From NCBI GenBank assembly GCA_914767715.1, contig OU612065.1, positions 19,716,001-19,780,000 on the forward strand: a stretch of DNA of 64,000 nt. Reading direction: 5' to 3'. A model generated the notes under the pieces. The model ran no database searches. It was given only the letters and a program-made list of their open reading frames with translations, and was not told the DNA's origin. The DNA is from Membranipora membranacea. Taxonomy: Eukaryota > Bryozoa > Gymnolaemata > Cheilostomatida > Membraniporidae. This document shows positions 13,601 to 25,756 of this stretch, one piece after another. The translations under genes and the position numbers were made by a program. The stretch's first letter is position 1; the number at the start of each line of letters is the position of its first letter.

Positions 13601-14986
13601 TTTTGACGGCTGGTAATTTGTCATGTATGCATAACCAATAAAATCCTCATCCCTTACTTGAACAGTTTGGGTTCTCTTAAATCCTCATTCCTCAACTGCG
13701 AGTGGGGATTCAGCATTCTATATTACAACCAATTTCAAGCTAAAAAGCTGAACTAGCCGCAGCCAACCTGTTTCTGAAGCCAGCACATGAAACCAATTGA
13801 AACAGCCCTACTTACATTTTGTAGCCTTCCTTACTGAAAATTTATTCTCAGAAGAATGATTCAGTCAGTTTAGACATAAGTACAGTTTTTTTCATTTACT
13901 TTATACACTTGGTCATGTTTAACTGCACTATTTAACAGGCATTCTTATTTAGGGCTTGTGTGGGGTAGTGACCATATACCATGCCGGCCAGAACCCGCTA
14001 CTCCTTTTTCAAAGAGGCAGATGGGGATTTTTATACTGTAGGCTATCACACAGTAGACCCTCTCTATTTATTGTCCTGATCTGAACTAGGATGATTGACT
14101 TACCAGTGCCTTATTGTGTAAATTCAATGCATCTCCAATAACGTAGATTATTTGCGAGATACTAAAGCCATTGAGTATATATAATGCATTTCTATCGTTA
14201 TCAACTTACTGACTGATCAGCTTGTTCCTACATCAGGTAGATTGAATGCTGCGTGCTCAGGTGACTATAGGATGGTAGTACACGAGGATGGGTTTCAGTC
14301 CTACCTATGGCTCAACAAAATCAAGGCCAATTACACTGATGCTAAAGCCTTCTGCGGTAATAATTCCGACGGCGCGTTGGTGACTGCAGAAACAGCATGG
14401 AGGAGAGAGAACCTTGAAAAATTTGTCACAGACAATTTTAAAGGTTTGCTAATTCTATTTATTATGATACGTTTTCTCAAGTTGAAATTCATGCAGGAGA
14501 GGAATTATGGAAGCACCTAGCATATTTTCAGTACCAGTGCGTTTACAGACTTGACAACAGCTACTTGCACACAGCAATTGTAATGCAAACTTTCAAGGAT
14601 ATCACACGATCCTGTCTGGTGGAACCAATGTGCAACAAGCCATGAAAAGCTCTATAAGCGTGCAGTCAGCACTAGTCCTTTCTAATGTTCATTTTTCATG
14701 TTATTTAGAAGAAGAAGTAGAGTATATATTTATCGGTGCTCAAGAAGTAGTAAAAGAGGATACGTTCTACTGGGATGGATTTAGTGAAGCACCATTTTGG
14801 GACAAATCAAATAAAGATTTACACCCTGAAATTGCCTCATCCTGGGATATTGGTGAGCCTGACAACACCAACCAGAATGAGTCATGTGTATGTGTATTGG
14901 CGAACGGGAAATGGCATGATTGTAAATGTTTCAATGCTATGAGGATGTACATTTGTGAAGTAAGAAGCTTCGAATATAAATGCTAA
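10678..14986 (+). CDS. Type II membrane C-type lectin-like receptor with tyrosine-rich tail
   Basis: Four exons join in frame with phase-1 introns throughout: 10678-10957, 11090-11386, 14237-14443 and 14709-14986. The total of 1062 nt gives 353 aa plus stop. Donors are GTGAGT, GTTTGT and GTTTGC; acceptors end TTTAG, CATCAG and ATTTAG. The start is the first in-frame ATG. There is no signal peptide. Residues 1-157 are a hydrophilic cytoplasmic tail with repeated Tyr motifs (DYAYV at 37-41, EYGYA at 71-75, TYIM at 106-109, IYMS at 142-145). Residues about 158-181 form one membrane span (ISGVIIIIMAALVIYL core). Residues about 195-353 are a CTLD with WDGF, EPDN (311-314, in place of EPN), CVC, WHD-CKC (330-335) and ICEV. 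The tail suggests a signalling receptor; no motif fits the strict ITIM pattern. Its CTLD closely matches the secreted lectins at 29.4-30.3 and 42.2-43.1 kb. Ligand unknown. Intron 2 holds a MITE and a SINE fragment. Confidence 0.86.
12018..12373. mobile_element. MITE-like inverted-repeat element in intron 2 of the receptor gene
   Basis: The left arm (12018-12095) and right arm (about 12295-12373) are near-identical inverted copies of about 75 bp, beginning GATTGATTAATTGC and running through a shared block that contains AAAAAGCTTGGTCAGAG. The centre is about 200 bp and non-coding. This is the structure of a nonautonomous DNA transposon or foldback element. A target-site duplication was not clear. 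The pairing arms could fold in the pre-mRNA of the host gene. Confidence 0.75.
13970..14065 (-). mobile_element. SINE fragment
   Basis: Read on the minus strand, the block with CTACTGTGTG...AAAATCCCCATCTGCCTC...GGCCGG matches the body of the tRNA-headed SINE at 24058-24350 with many differences. The tRNA-like head is absent, so this is a truncated copy. It sits about 170 bp upstream of exon 3 of the receptor gene. Confidence 0.6.
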
Positions 14987-15266
14987 ATGTGATCAAGGAA
15001 GTAAACGATATCATTAATCGTTGCTTTTTTACATAATGTATAATTTTTACTTGTGGTTTTTTAAGCAAGAGTTTGCATGTTTTGAGGTTTCAATGACATA
15101 AATTATCAATTGTGGAAATATGAAATTAATTATTTCTCCTCACTGACTTAATGATTATTATGATTTAGATTTGTTTATCTTATGTTGTTTGCCATCAAGG
15201 ATCCTCAGAAGCTATATTTTTAGATTATTAAAGAGCATATTCCAAATCAATCATGCCATGCCTGTT

Positions 15267-15272
15267 AATAAA
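15267..15272 (+). terminator. Candidate polyadenylation signal of the 353-aa receptor
   Basis: AATAAA lies about 280 bases past the stop codon at 14984-14986, the first clean AATAAA downstream on that strand that I noticed. Confidence 0.5.
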
Positions 15273-16380
15273 GATGATATGACAGCAGGGAATTACTTAG
15301 TATCCAAGTGCTAGTATATTAAATAGTGGTATGAAGAAGTGAACAAATATTAATTATAGTAAAACCATTCCATATACGGTGTTGAATCACCAATCTGTGC
15401 TGTATGAATTCTTAGGCCTCTATACACTGATATGAATAGATTCATCGGTCGGATCTTTTCTAAGCAATTGAATCAAGCAGAAAACCTGACAGCTTTGATG
15501 CTAGCATTGATTGATGTTCCAGTGATGACCTTCTAAATTCAGAACTTTGAAGGTTTTTAAATCTGCTTTCTACTAGTTACAACCCAGTGCTTTAGAAACC
15601 TCTGACCCAAACCTATACCTGCAAAATAGTAGAATTTTGAAAATGCTTCTAGGAAAACTAGACATCCAATTTGACTTCCTGCGTTGGGCATCAGTTGATG
15701 GTAAGATGATATGTGCTTTCTTGTTAAACATATCATTGACCGTGCTAGAAACTGGGTATTCTCTGAGCTTGTGGAAAAAACTGTGGTGAGGCCAAAACCA
15801 AAACTGAATTCCCAAGTGCAATACAAGGACAGTCTCCCTATATATTGCCATCGTTCCATCTTGTAGACACATAATAATTAACTAACTCCAGAGTTACTCT
15901 GCAGGTATCATCAAGCCCTATCAGTAGGCCTACCAATGCGAAATAGGAACTGTGGATGCCCTATTACATGCTATTGATGATATAATCAGTGATCTCGCTT
16001 ATTTATGCAAAATAAGAACTAACCATCTTTTCGATGGCTCTCAGTTGCCTGCAACCCTCTATTATGCTCAACACTAGCAATTCGTCCTTCAAAAGTATAG
16101 ACATTTCTTGGTTTCTTAGTAACTCTAATCTCTTTTCATGAAGCAACTTATAAGAGAATGGCATTGACTCTGTTTGACTGTGTAAATCATGTTGTGTGTC
16201 TCTTTTTTATTTCCAAAGACTACCACTGTCTCTGAGAATTGTTTATTATACATCCAGGAGATCCTCTCGATGGGATACATATTTTACACTGCTGAAAGCT
16301 AAAACTGGAAAACATCCAAATAGCTTTATTTTACTTTTTATTTGACCGCAGCACCCAGCCTTTTTTAGTTTGAAGTTTCA
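15273..16380. other. No gene recognised
   Basis: Two overlapping minus-strand open frames near 15557-15872 have no recognisable domain and no splice support. Otherwise this is AT-rich unique-looking DNA. Confidence 0.35.
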
Positions 16381-16383
16381 TCA

Positions 16384-16668
16384 GCATTCAAATACTGTCT
16401 TTTTTGCCATAGCAGAAAAATGAATGTACAAATTATCATAACACAGCAAGATTACACCATACACTTGGCATCTTTACAGCGTTCAAATACTATCCTTTTT
16501 GCCATATCAGATAAATGAGTGTAAAAATTATCACAACACAACAACATTACACCATACTCTTAGCGTCTTGACAGCGTTCAAATACTATCCTTTTTGCCTT
16601 AACAGATAAATGAATGTACAAACTATCATAACACAACACAATAACATAACACCATTACTTGGCTAGGC
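16384..16668. repeat. Tandem repeat, three copies of 95 bp
   Basis: Units start at 16384, 16479 and 16574 with GCRTTCAAATACTRTC and continue with TTTTTTGCC...AGATAAATGARTGTA...ATTACACCAT. Copies differ by scattered substitutions; the third is slightly longer at its end. Confidence 0.85.
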
Positions 16669-16734
16669 AATACTGTTGTTAACCTCCTAAGCTCTCCATA
16701 TGTGTGTGTGTCTACACCATAAGATATCAAATTG

Positions 16735-16972
16735 CAAGCCCGTAGTTCTAGGGGAGGCAGGGAGGCACTGCCTCCCCTAGAAAGCTAAATACAGTGGCCT
16801 TAAACACTATAATTGAATAATCCATGTCAGAATCAGCTGCTCTGGGATTTCTATTTGCTAATTATATTCCTTAAATTGCTAAGGGAGGAGCTTACAGCAC
16901 CCTTCCTGGTGATATTTTGGACTCGCCTCGGACTTTGCCTCCCCTACCATTTCTTTCTAACCTACAGCCCTG
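16735..16972. mobile_element. hAT-like nonautonomous element with strong terminal hairpin
   Basis: The left end CAAGCCCGTAG and the right end CTACAGCCCTG are imperfect terminal inverted repeats of the CAGGGCYGTAG type common in hAT elements. Next to the left end, CTAGGGGAGGCAG and CTGCCTCCCCTAG form a perfect 13-base-pair hairpin around GGAGGCA, and TGCCTCCCCT recurs near the right end in inverted orientation. No convincing 8-bp target duplication was seen. Confidence 0.5.
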
Positions 16973-17179
16973 TGATGTATCTTATGATGTGAGTGCCATC
17001 ATTATAATAGTATCATATAGGATACAGAAACTCTTTAAAATCGACTACCACAGATGGTGACAAATGATTATCAAAAGTGCTGATTGATTATCAAATCATA
17101 CAATGATAAGCAGTGAACGTCACTCTGTCAGATGCTTTGCTGTGGAATATGCATATCAGTGAATTATCTCCCCCTACAC

Positions 17180-17660
17180 ATCTTTAATTTATGCCAATGA
17201 CACCAGATTTTTTGTTCTTAGACAAAGATAAGTCTAAAGATACACACTAACAGGGCATCAAGAGACAACAATCTCAGCAGAAAAGGATTCTTCACATAGA
17301 AGTTTGTCATATTGATTGCCAACCGAATGTCAAGTTTCTTGGCGTGAAATTTGAGGAGCACCTTAAACTCAAACCCAATTGCTTATGTAATCGAGTTGTT
17401 AGTTAAAGATCAAGGGTTTGGCTCCTTATTCTTTGTCTCTCTTGTATAAAGCATGTGTGCTATAAAAATCCTTCATCGCACTCAAATCGAGAAGAAGAAA
17501 TCAGAAAAATACAAAAGGCTCTGCAACTTAGTTGCAGTCCCAGTCGGGGATAAATATGAAATCATTATTCTTTTTTGCCTCATTCTAAAATTATAATGAA
17601 GAATATCTATGCCAAAAAGTTGATCTGACAACACTTTAGATAAAAGCATTCCAGAAATAC
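17180..17660 (+). mobile_element. Decayed LINE reverse transcriptase fragment
   Basis: Plus-strand frames encode LIYANDTRFFV (about 17185-17218), a degraded YADD catalytic box. After a gap of about 100 bases comes NVKFLGVKFEEHLKLK (about 17325-17372), matching the VKFLGV.iDE.L.W block of jockey/CR1-type elements. Stops and frameshifts separate them and Asp to Asn again breaks the catalytic pair. The family level is uncertain. Confidence 0.65.
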
Positions 17661-17755
17661 ACTTAAATATTTTATATTCTAAATTATTTATGCATGGTCT
17701 TATTCATTATGACCCATAACTGAAAAAACTTGATTATACATTTATACATACATAT

Positions 17756-18261
17756 TAGGGCTGTGCAAAATTAAAGAAAATTGATCTTAATCTTAATCTT
17801 GACATGTTCAGTTAATCTGCGTTTACTCTTACTTTTAATCTTCCCATCTTGTTGAGTACAGGACCACTCACCGAAGAAGAAATCAAGCAATAACAATATC
17901 TTCTTTCTCGATATGGACTTATGATGAGCTTTCCTGTCAAATATGACACTTTTGTTGAGTGATTTAGTCATTATTTTATAGCTACATGTAAATGTAATCA
18001 CCTTCAGTTTTGTTTTTGGAAAACTTGACCAGACTTTTGATCCTTTTTCTTGCAATCAGCATAGTCTTATACTTTTCATCTCGATATTGCATGTTCTCAT
18101 TGGCCTGAACAGCCAATAAAATGAAAAAAAAATCAGAAAATAAAAAAAAATTAAATTTTCTTTTTTGAAAGATTAAAATTAATCTTTGAGTTAATCAGAT
18201 TACTCTTAATATGGATTAATCATGTTAATCTTCTCAATATCGCGATTATTTCCCAGCCTTA
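17756..18261. mobile_element. hAT-like nonautonomous element (about 506 bp)
   Basis: The left terminus TAGGGCTGTGCAAAATTAA and the right terminus (reverse complement TAAGGCTGGGAAATAATCG) are inverted repeats of a well-known hAT terminal type. Both subterminal regions are rich in GATTAA/TTAATC. The flanks ATACATAT (17748-17755) and ATACACAC (18262-18269) could be an 8-bp target duplication with two changes. There is no transposase frame inside. Confidence 0.65.
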
Positions 18262-18601
18262 ATACACACATATATATATACACACATTTGTGCAATCATG
18301 TGTCATATATTATATATCCCACTATTGTACCCATAAAAACCCTGGACAATGAGTTATTCATATGTATATATATAGTGGCTATCAGTGTGTAGGGCAGTCT
18401 TTGCATTAGAGTTGTCCGACCATGTCAGGCTATTTTATCTACCATTAATTACTATTGGGTTAAGGATGCCCAACATGATTATTTAAGAGGATTTAAGACG
18501 TGATTTTTTTGTGGGTCATATAAAATGACTCTTTATTTTTGAGTGACACTGAGTTGGAGCCAAATACACACAGATGACACTTAAAAGCACAGATTTGAAT
18601 C

Positions 18602-18850
18602 TATATATACATCTTTTCAGGTAAAAGCGAATTAAACTGGCTCCAGTCAGCCTCTCCTACCAGTATGCCAGTATGAGATAAACAACTGTAATCCATACAA
18701 CTAAATGTTTCTGTTATTACCATTATAGTTTGATGGTTCAGAACCATACTACATTGGCACTTCCACCAAATCTTCATCAATAGTTGGGTCATTGGTACCC
18801 ACTCAAATAACTTGGCCTCTAAATCGAGTAAGTAAAATGGATATACAATC
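18602..18850 (-). pseudogene. Possible CTLD exon relic
   Basis: One minus-strand frame, interrupted by stops, reads VI-stop-VGTNDPTIDEDLVEVPM and then YGSEPSNYNGNNRN. The stop (TGA) sits where CTLDs have the Trp of WVGTND, and SEPSNYNGN resembles the EPN region. The expected WND...C...ICE end is not visible, and no partner exon was found. The match is short and could be chance. Confidence 0.25.
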
Positions 18851-18859
18851 ATAGAATGT

Positions 18860-21800
18860 CATATTTAGTAATGCATTCGGACCATCACTATTTTGCTTCT
18901 GCACGTGTAGCAGGCACAAGGATTATAGTTGTTTCAATAGCTTGGCCATCACAAGGGGGCAATATCAATGCTCCATACATCATCATCAATGGGCCTAAAA
19001 CGTATTGTTGGTGAAGTTGACACCTCTTTTAATGGGTTCACCAAAAAAAGTCAGATCACAATCTTTCTAGATTTATTGCTTTATTCTCACTATAATGATT
19101 CTAATCCATAATGGGTATTATAAAGTCAGACATATCTCAGGTCAGGCTGGTACACAATAGAGAGCGATCACCTAAATAATGACAATAGAGAAAAACACTC
19201 TGTAAGTGTTGTTAACAAGATCAGTAAAATAAAGATTTGTGTTACCATTTATCAATTCTTTTAGATTATACAAGCCCTACTGGTCTCTAACTCTTTATTG
19301 ACACCAATGGTATTGATGGAAAAATAAAGCCACCTACTAATTTACTTCACAGTATAAGACTGGTGACATATGCAATTTTGCTGCCACACAAAACATATGT
19401 TCATCAAGCTACATATTCATGGTCTATGTTTTCCTACAGTATTGGTTATCAGAACAGAGTTTGCGTCTCATTGAATAGTGTCGGTGACCTGGACTCCCTT
19501 TAGTTTTGTAGATAATGATGTGTGATGACAGGTCTGAGGGGAGAACTTATGAGCAGTAATAAAAACCAACATCACTATTTTCTTGACTGTCTTTGGAGCT
19601 AACTACTGGTATCTATAGGTAGCCACTTCGGCTACCTAAGCATGAAACGCACAATCTGATAGTCACCTCACATCTATATAGATAGTTTTGAATGTCTGTC
19701 GTCAGCTTGTGCATATCCTCTTTGCCCATGGCCTGTTGGAAAACAAATTTCGAGTTTATTTCTCCGTCAGTTGACCAGTTTGTGAATGCTGCCTGTCTAT
19801 GATGTGACAGCTCCGGACCAAATTTACCTGCTAAGTTGGAGCTTGTAAAAGTGTCATGCGAACAAACAATCGCTTATATTAGCTTTCAATCCTGGGCCAA
19901 TATTGCAGAAAAATATCGGTACGGATGAGCAACATCATTAACGTGATGCCTGAAATTGATGAGTCTCCTTCAGTATGATAACAGGCTGAGATCAGTCAGC
20001 TAAGGAAGATGAAATATCATATAAGCATAGTTACTGATAATCTGCTTATCATATTGGGAAAGTGGAGGAAGACATCTGCCCTTCAGTGATGTATAAGTCA
20101 TCGATGTCAGGCGATTCATTCACCACACCCAAACTTCTTGTTTTTCTCTAGATTGTAATAAATGAATGAACAATGGTTTTTGACAAATTTTTTGAAAATA
20201 AGCCACTTAAATAATATCATTTGTATTTTATGGCTTGGCTGGGATTCCAATTGCCTTCTGCAATATCATGGATGACGATGGGGATTTTATTTTTTGTTTT
20301 ATCATCGTGAATCTAAAAATTGGATCCGTGTCATCAATTGCGACGAACTCAATATGTGTTATGTTATGTTATCTTAGTTGTCAGAACCAGCGTTCCTATT
20401 AAAGTTTGACCTTTCAGATTTGTTTTGGTATCATGCTTTTGTAATGGTAATATTCATATGCTGGCTTTAGCTACCTTGTGAGTGACCAACATGCTATTGA
20501 GTGAACTTAAATGTGCCACCATAAACAAGGCCACACAACATCTCAGTGCATTTCTTTTCATGTGTGGTAATAAACAATAAATATACTTTACAAACATACA
20601 ACCTATTTTGAGTGACAGATAGCACTCATAGACAGTTGAGACTGTAGGTGTCTCAAACTTAGCAAAACTTTCAGGCCATTTAGGGCCACAGTTGTGCTGC
20701 AGTATAGATATGATACTTTTGAAGGTTTTATGCATGAAGTCACCTAACCGATGAATGTCATTAAAACTAGGAGAAAGCCAGAAACCAATATTTAAGTCCT
20801 CTCCTAATTGTCTAATATTTTCTCATGGATATGGGATAGTAAGTGGGAGCTGGGACACTTTGGTTAGGATTTACATAGCTCCCTGTTTTTCGTACGGACA
20901 CCGCATTGTCTAATGTAACATCATTCAGCTGTAGTTGGTGTTTCCAAGAAAAGTCTGTGATTGACTCCGTCACCTTTTACCAAATATGTAGCATTGTTAT
21001 AAATGTTGATCGCTTTAAATACGCAGTTAATCATTCTTTCCACCAAATTTGATTTTACCGCAAATCAAGGAATTCAATCTATAGAGATTATTATGAATGA
21101 ATAAATGATGCTGAGGGTTCCTCATCTACGTAGGATGACAGTGTAATCTTCAATCATAATGACTTCCATTCTACATCCTTTCTTATCTCCCTTTTTTCCT
21201 GTCATCTGTCACAGAAACCATCTTTCGAGGGTAATATTGTGAGTCTGCCCATAAAAGAAGTGTATAATAAATCGCAAGAGAAGGCAGATCAATTAAATCT
21301 GTTATCGAAAGTCATCAATTCAAGACAAATACTTTGTGTTTATCGTAATATTTACAGTGGTTGCCAATGAAATATAAGTATCTAAATTGATGATAATTAT
21401 ATGCAAGTCGACGTAGCAAGTCTTAAAATAATTAATCATTGATATATACTATGGGTAAAAGGATATCGTCATGAGAGTCGCGGTACGGGTGTGTGAGGCT
21501 GGAATACAATAAGAAAAAAAATTCTATGAATATGCGTTAGTTGTAGTGAGTGGGTTTCGAAATGTAGGGGAAGCATTGCTGTTTCCTACTGGTTACTACT
21601 AGTTGCATGAGGGTTTTTTGCGTATATACAGTTGGCTGATTTGGTTTGAAGCATTGAATTCCATATCTGGAATAGCATCATGAGCTTTCTTTTGCAAAAC
21701 AAAGGGCTTGCAAAAATAGCCAGTCCCTAGTAGCAATCTAGAAATGCCCTAATCATCAACACTGTAGGGGTATAATTACTGTTTGCAATTTTGTAAACAA

Positions 21801-24050
21801 GACAATTTCTCAGGCTAATTATTCATGCTACTAGGGACAGCCAATCAGATAACAGTCAGATGGGTCCCTGTGTTTAGTGTCCTAACCGTATAACGCTATG
21901 ATACTATTTCCATTCTAAGAGAAGAATCTAATTCAGTGGTTTGAAGGTACAAGCTTTTAATTGAAGTGCAACATCAGCTATGCACACTTGCTGTTATTAA
22001 CCAGTCATTCAATCATTTCTTGGCACCCATCTAATCGAAAGTTACTGACACCTAATCCTGATCATACGATATCACTGGCCATGTTTGCTGACGAGGCAGA
22101 ATAAAGTCAAACTGTCGATTCAAAATTCATGATTCAATGATCAGGCCTACATCTTGGCTACTCATGCTCCCGTTCAGATTAATAGCCATGTGTTGTGGTG
22201 TAGCTTCATTGTATGTGATAGGTCAGTTCTATTGTCTCACATTAACCCTATGAATGGAATATTTTTCAGCTCGTCGTTATTTGCCATTCTTTTACCACCA
22301 TGGCAAGTTCCGATATCAATATATGATATTAATTTTACATGACTGTGTCCATAAAACCGATGAATGAGTTCATCAATCGAGCCTCCTTAATACCTTGTCT
22401 TTATTTAGTCATCTATTTCTGCAAATTTAAATGATGAATGCAATTTAGTGTAGTCTTGGCAGCATATCCACTGTAGTGGATTCTTATTTTAATGGTAGTC
22501 GTGTTAAATGCCGACAAAAGTTGTCTCCTCAATTTTATCGATGGGACAACTTCAACAAGTGGAAGATTTTAGTGTAATGAGTCAATGTCCACTAATCGTA
22601 CATATACCACTTGTCTTGACTTTGATATCGTTGTATCAATAATTACTGCTTAAGTTCTTCTATTGATCGTCCGTGTTCAACAAATCCAAAAATTGTCACT
22701 CTATTTAAAATTTCCAGAGGTGGCAGTAATGTGATCAACTTGATGCGATATCACACGAGACTTGCACAAGAGATGAGTACACGATCACTGACGAGACAGA
22801 CCGAAGTGATGATAAGAGCTCAGTAATCCAGATGAGAGTAGCAAATAATCCACAGAACACTATTATTCGTGACAGCAAAAAGTCTTCAAAGGTGTAAAGT
22901 CTAACTGCTTGGTAGTGATTCTACACGCAAGTACAGGCTAGATCAAGCGGAAGTTTATCCAGTATAGTATCTTTATTTTGCCGTGTAATAGGTAACAGCA
23001 GCTGTAATATTACATGTGGATGTGTTCAATGTAACTTCTACTGAGCGAATGTGTCACAGCAAGGAAAAATGTCCACTTTTATATGATAAGACACTAAGTG
23101 ACGGAAAACCAAAATTGAGTCAGCAAACATGAAGTCTTATACAAAAACACTTAGTGTTGGAATTCCGGTACGGTATTACAATGATGCAACATACATGTAA
23201 ATTTTTGTGTTGGAATGCAAGCATAGCATTACAGCCCAAAAATAGTTCTTCAACAGTTAAAAATAAATTTGTAGTAAATGCCTGTTCCTATTACACGGTT
23301 CTACTTCTACACAAATTTTGGACAGAACATCTTGTATTTAGTGAGATCAAAATAAACTGCATAAAAATTTACAAAAACATACAATTAATAATTCATTCTA
23401 CTACACCACCTAGGGTTCTTTATAGCCTATAGCATTAAATAAATTATAAAGTATTGCTTGTCAATATAAAACCTTGCTTAGGAAGATACATTTTGCTTAT
23501 AAATCTACTTCTTCAAAACTTTGGCGCCTTGTATTTTTCACATAATTAGATGATCCAACCAAACTTAAACGGAGCTTGTGCAATCCAGTGAAAATTTGAG
23601 AAGATGGACACACATTCTGAGGGGATAAATAAACTTTGTATTCAGTTTAACAGTTCAAATAAGAAAAGTGCTGCATTTTGGTTGGAAAGCCTGATGTGGA
23701 TTCACATCGTATCGCAAGCAAATTTTGAAAGAGTCAATTTCAATGACTAATCTCTCAGCCTCTGGTGGTCCAAAAGAGACTGTTTTGGGCTGACTAGCTA
23801 GTGAAACAACTTTGCTGATTATAATCTCTCTATCATTGATACCTTATAGTGATTAAAGTGTCAGAAAGAAAGTGGCACAACCGAGAATTTGATCGTTTCC
23901 TGCAACTGAACTGTGCATGCAAAAAGTGTGAATCAATTCCAAATGACTGTTTACATTTATCTTATCTTACGCCACCATTTATACATACATGGCCTTGTAC
24001 ACATGTATTACACACGAGTCTAAGTGTAAGTCTTCATTGTGGAGAGGGTT
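18860..24050. other. No gene recognised; one foldback near 21.7 kb
   Basis: About 5.2 kb of AT-rich DNA without a coding series I can support. The only structure noted is an inverted repeat, AGCCAGTCCCTAGTAGCA (about 21717-21734) against TGCTACTAGGGACAGCC (about 21827-21843), which could be a small foldback element. Confidence 0.35.
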
Positions 24051-24057
24051 GTCCCTT

Positions 24058-24350
24058 CTAGAGTACAGGTACTGGGACCCATGGGTACTCAAGCCACGCC
24101 CTATAACCTTGCCCGCCAGGAGTCCGGCCACTCTTATTATCGGAGAGGCAGAGGGGGATCTTTTTACTGCATGTTGGGTGCGCAAACACACAGTGGACCT
24201 CCGGTATTTTTAGTCCCGCTCCGCAAGGACCTGGCTAGGATGAATGGCACACCAGCACCAAAGAATGACTTCCGGAGCTGGGAATTGAACCTGGACCATA
24301 CAGATCACAATTCCGCACCCTTAACCATCAGGCCACTCCTGATTCCACAC
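24058..24350 (-). mobile_element. tRNA-derived SINE
   Basis: On the minus strand the element begins with a tRNA-like head (about 24346-24276). It has a polymerase III A-box-like TGGCCTGATGGTTAAGGGTG and a B-box-like GGTTCAATTCC (24280-24291 on the plus strand). A GC-richer body follows, with AAAAAGATCCCCCTCTGCC and GGCCGGACTCCTGG. Its GC content stands out against the AT-rich surroundings. The same body appears truncated at 13970-14065. I classify it as a SINE rather than a tRNA gene because the head is imperfect and joined to a body. Confidence 0.75.
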
Positions 24351-24996
24351 AATTTTGAGATGCTTCAGTGAAAAACTGAAGCTGAAGTGATGGGATGACC
24401 TTACACTGTTTTTGAATATTTTTAGTCGTAGGTCAGCAGGGAAAATATACATACAGCAACCACTGCTTAGAATGTGTATATCAATCACTGTCGTCAGAAA
24501 TATGTGTAAGTCAAATTCTTGATTGGCACTTACGTCTGATAACAAATGTGTCACCGCCTTTTCGTGGCTGATCAGGCCTCCAAATATCCAAGGTTTTAGT
24601 TGATATAGATAGGTATGGGATATGACACAAGTTAACACCTCAATAATATCCATTTCTCTAGGTGTTAGCTGCTTGGTATTGATTGTCATTTGAAATTAAC
24701 AGGATGTGAAACATCTGATTCGGTGGTGTATGGACTTATCCTTGTTCATGACCTTGAAAATCGTGTGCCAGGTATCAGCAAGTTAAATGCTCCCATTGTT
24801 CTTTTTTTGCTGGATGGAGTAGATTTTAATTTACTTTAGATACATGCCTACAAACCGGGAATGTAAAATACCTGTCTGAAGGCAAATGCATTTAACCTTC
24901 AAATGTATTTTACATGACCCTTTATAAAAGATATCATGAATATTTGATTGCGGAGGCCATGAACATGAAAGAATCTTACCAATAATTAATACAAAT

Positions 24997-25182
24997 TTGT
25001 CAACAGGTTGTTTGAACCAAATAAATAATAAAGATATTGAAAGTGTTGCTCAATCAAATCTTGCAATTTGGCAAGATTTCGGATGTCCAATTTGTGATTG
25101 CATGAGTTTTATAATGGATTTGCGATGCGTTAAACCTAGAACAGCGCAAAACTCAACTAGCCGGGAAGGAGGCAGTGAATAG
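24997..25182 (+). CDS. Doubtful single exon, cysteine-containing
   Basis: An open frame begins right after a plausible acceptor (GTCAACAG, ending about 25006) and reaches a stop at 25180-25182; a good donor (GTAAGT) follows at about 25197. It contains FGCPICDCMSF and a further Cys. GCPICDC resembles the end of antistasin-type repeats, but the upstream cysteines of that domain are missing and no signal-peptide exon was found. It may be noise or one exon of an unrecognised gene. Confidence 0.2.
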   Translation: MSTGCLNQINNKDIESVAQSNLAIWQDFGCPICDCMSFIMDLRCVKPRTAQNSTSREGGSE

Positions 25183-25194
25183 TAGCATGTACAG

Positions 25195-25756
25195 GTAAGT
25201 TGCTTTATAGATTAATTATGGCAGCATCAACATTAATCTAAGAAATTTACTGGACCGTAGTATTGGGGGCGGGAGAGGTTTTTGAGGAAGTCACAGTTTT
25301 TCCGCGAAGCCAAACCTGTGTCCAAATACCTAATTTTAGGCACTGAGCACATACCTCCATTAGCAGAGCAACTTGTGAAAAGCTAAAGCAGAAAATTTAG
25401 TTATCGATGCGATTGAAATGTTAGACCGTCAGTAAAAAATCACAAAGCCTTGATTCACAATATTGCATCCAATGCTTAGGTCTTGTGGCCTCTGACAACA
25501 TATGATATTCCATTCACATCAGCTGGAGGAATGAAGCGAATGATTTACACACATGTGCATAAGTGGCTTAAGGTTCACAGGAGCTTCAACAGTAATGCAC
25601 TTATACAAATTTGCGTACTATTTCACTACCTATGAAATTCGCTCGTGGAAGAGTACAAAACATCAAAAGCGAAACTTGAAATTATCTCAAAAAGGTGATG
25701 AGAGATAGTAATATGCTTCTACACTGACACTGGTAAATGCAGTATGTCACAAAGAC
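25195..25756. other. No gene recognised
   Basis: AT-rich sequence leading to the left edge of the tandem segmental duplication; nothing recognisable. Confidence 0.35.

Noticed and set aside
16384-16668. CRISPR-like array
   Set aside because: The units are 95-bp direct tandem copies without unique spacers, and the sequence is clearly eukaryotic.
24276-24346. tRNA gene
   Set aside because: A and B boxes are present on the minus strand, but the stem pairing is imperfect and the segment is the head of a SINE with a body that recurs at 13.97 kb.
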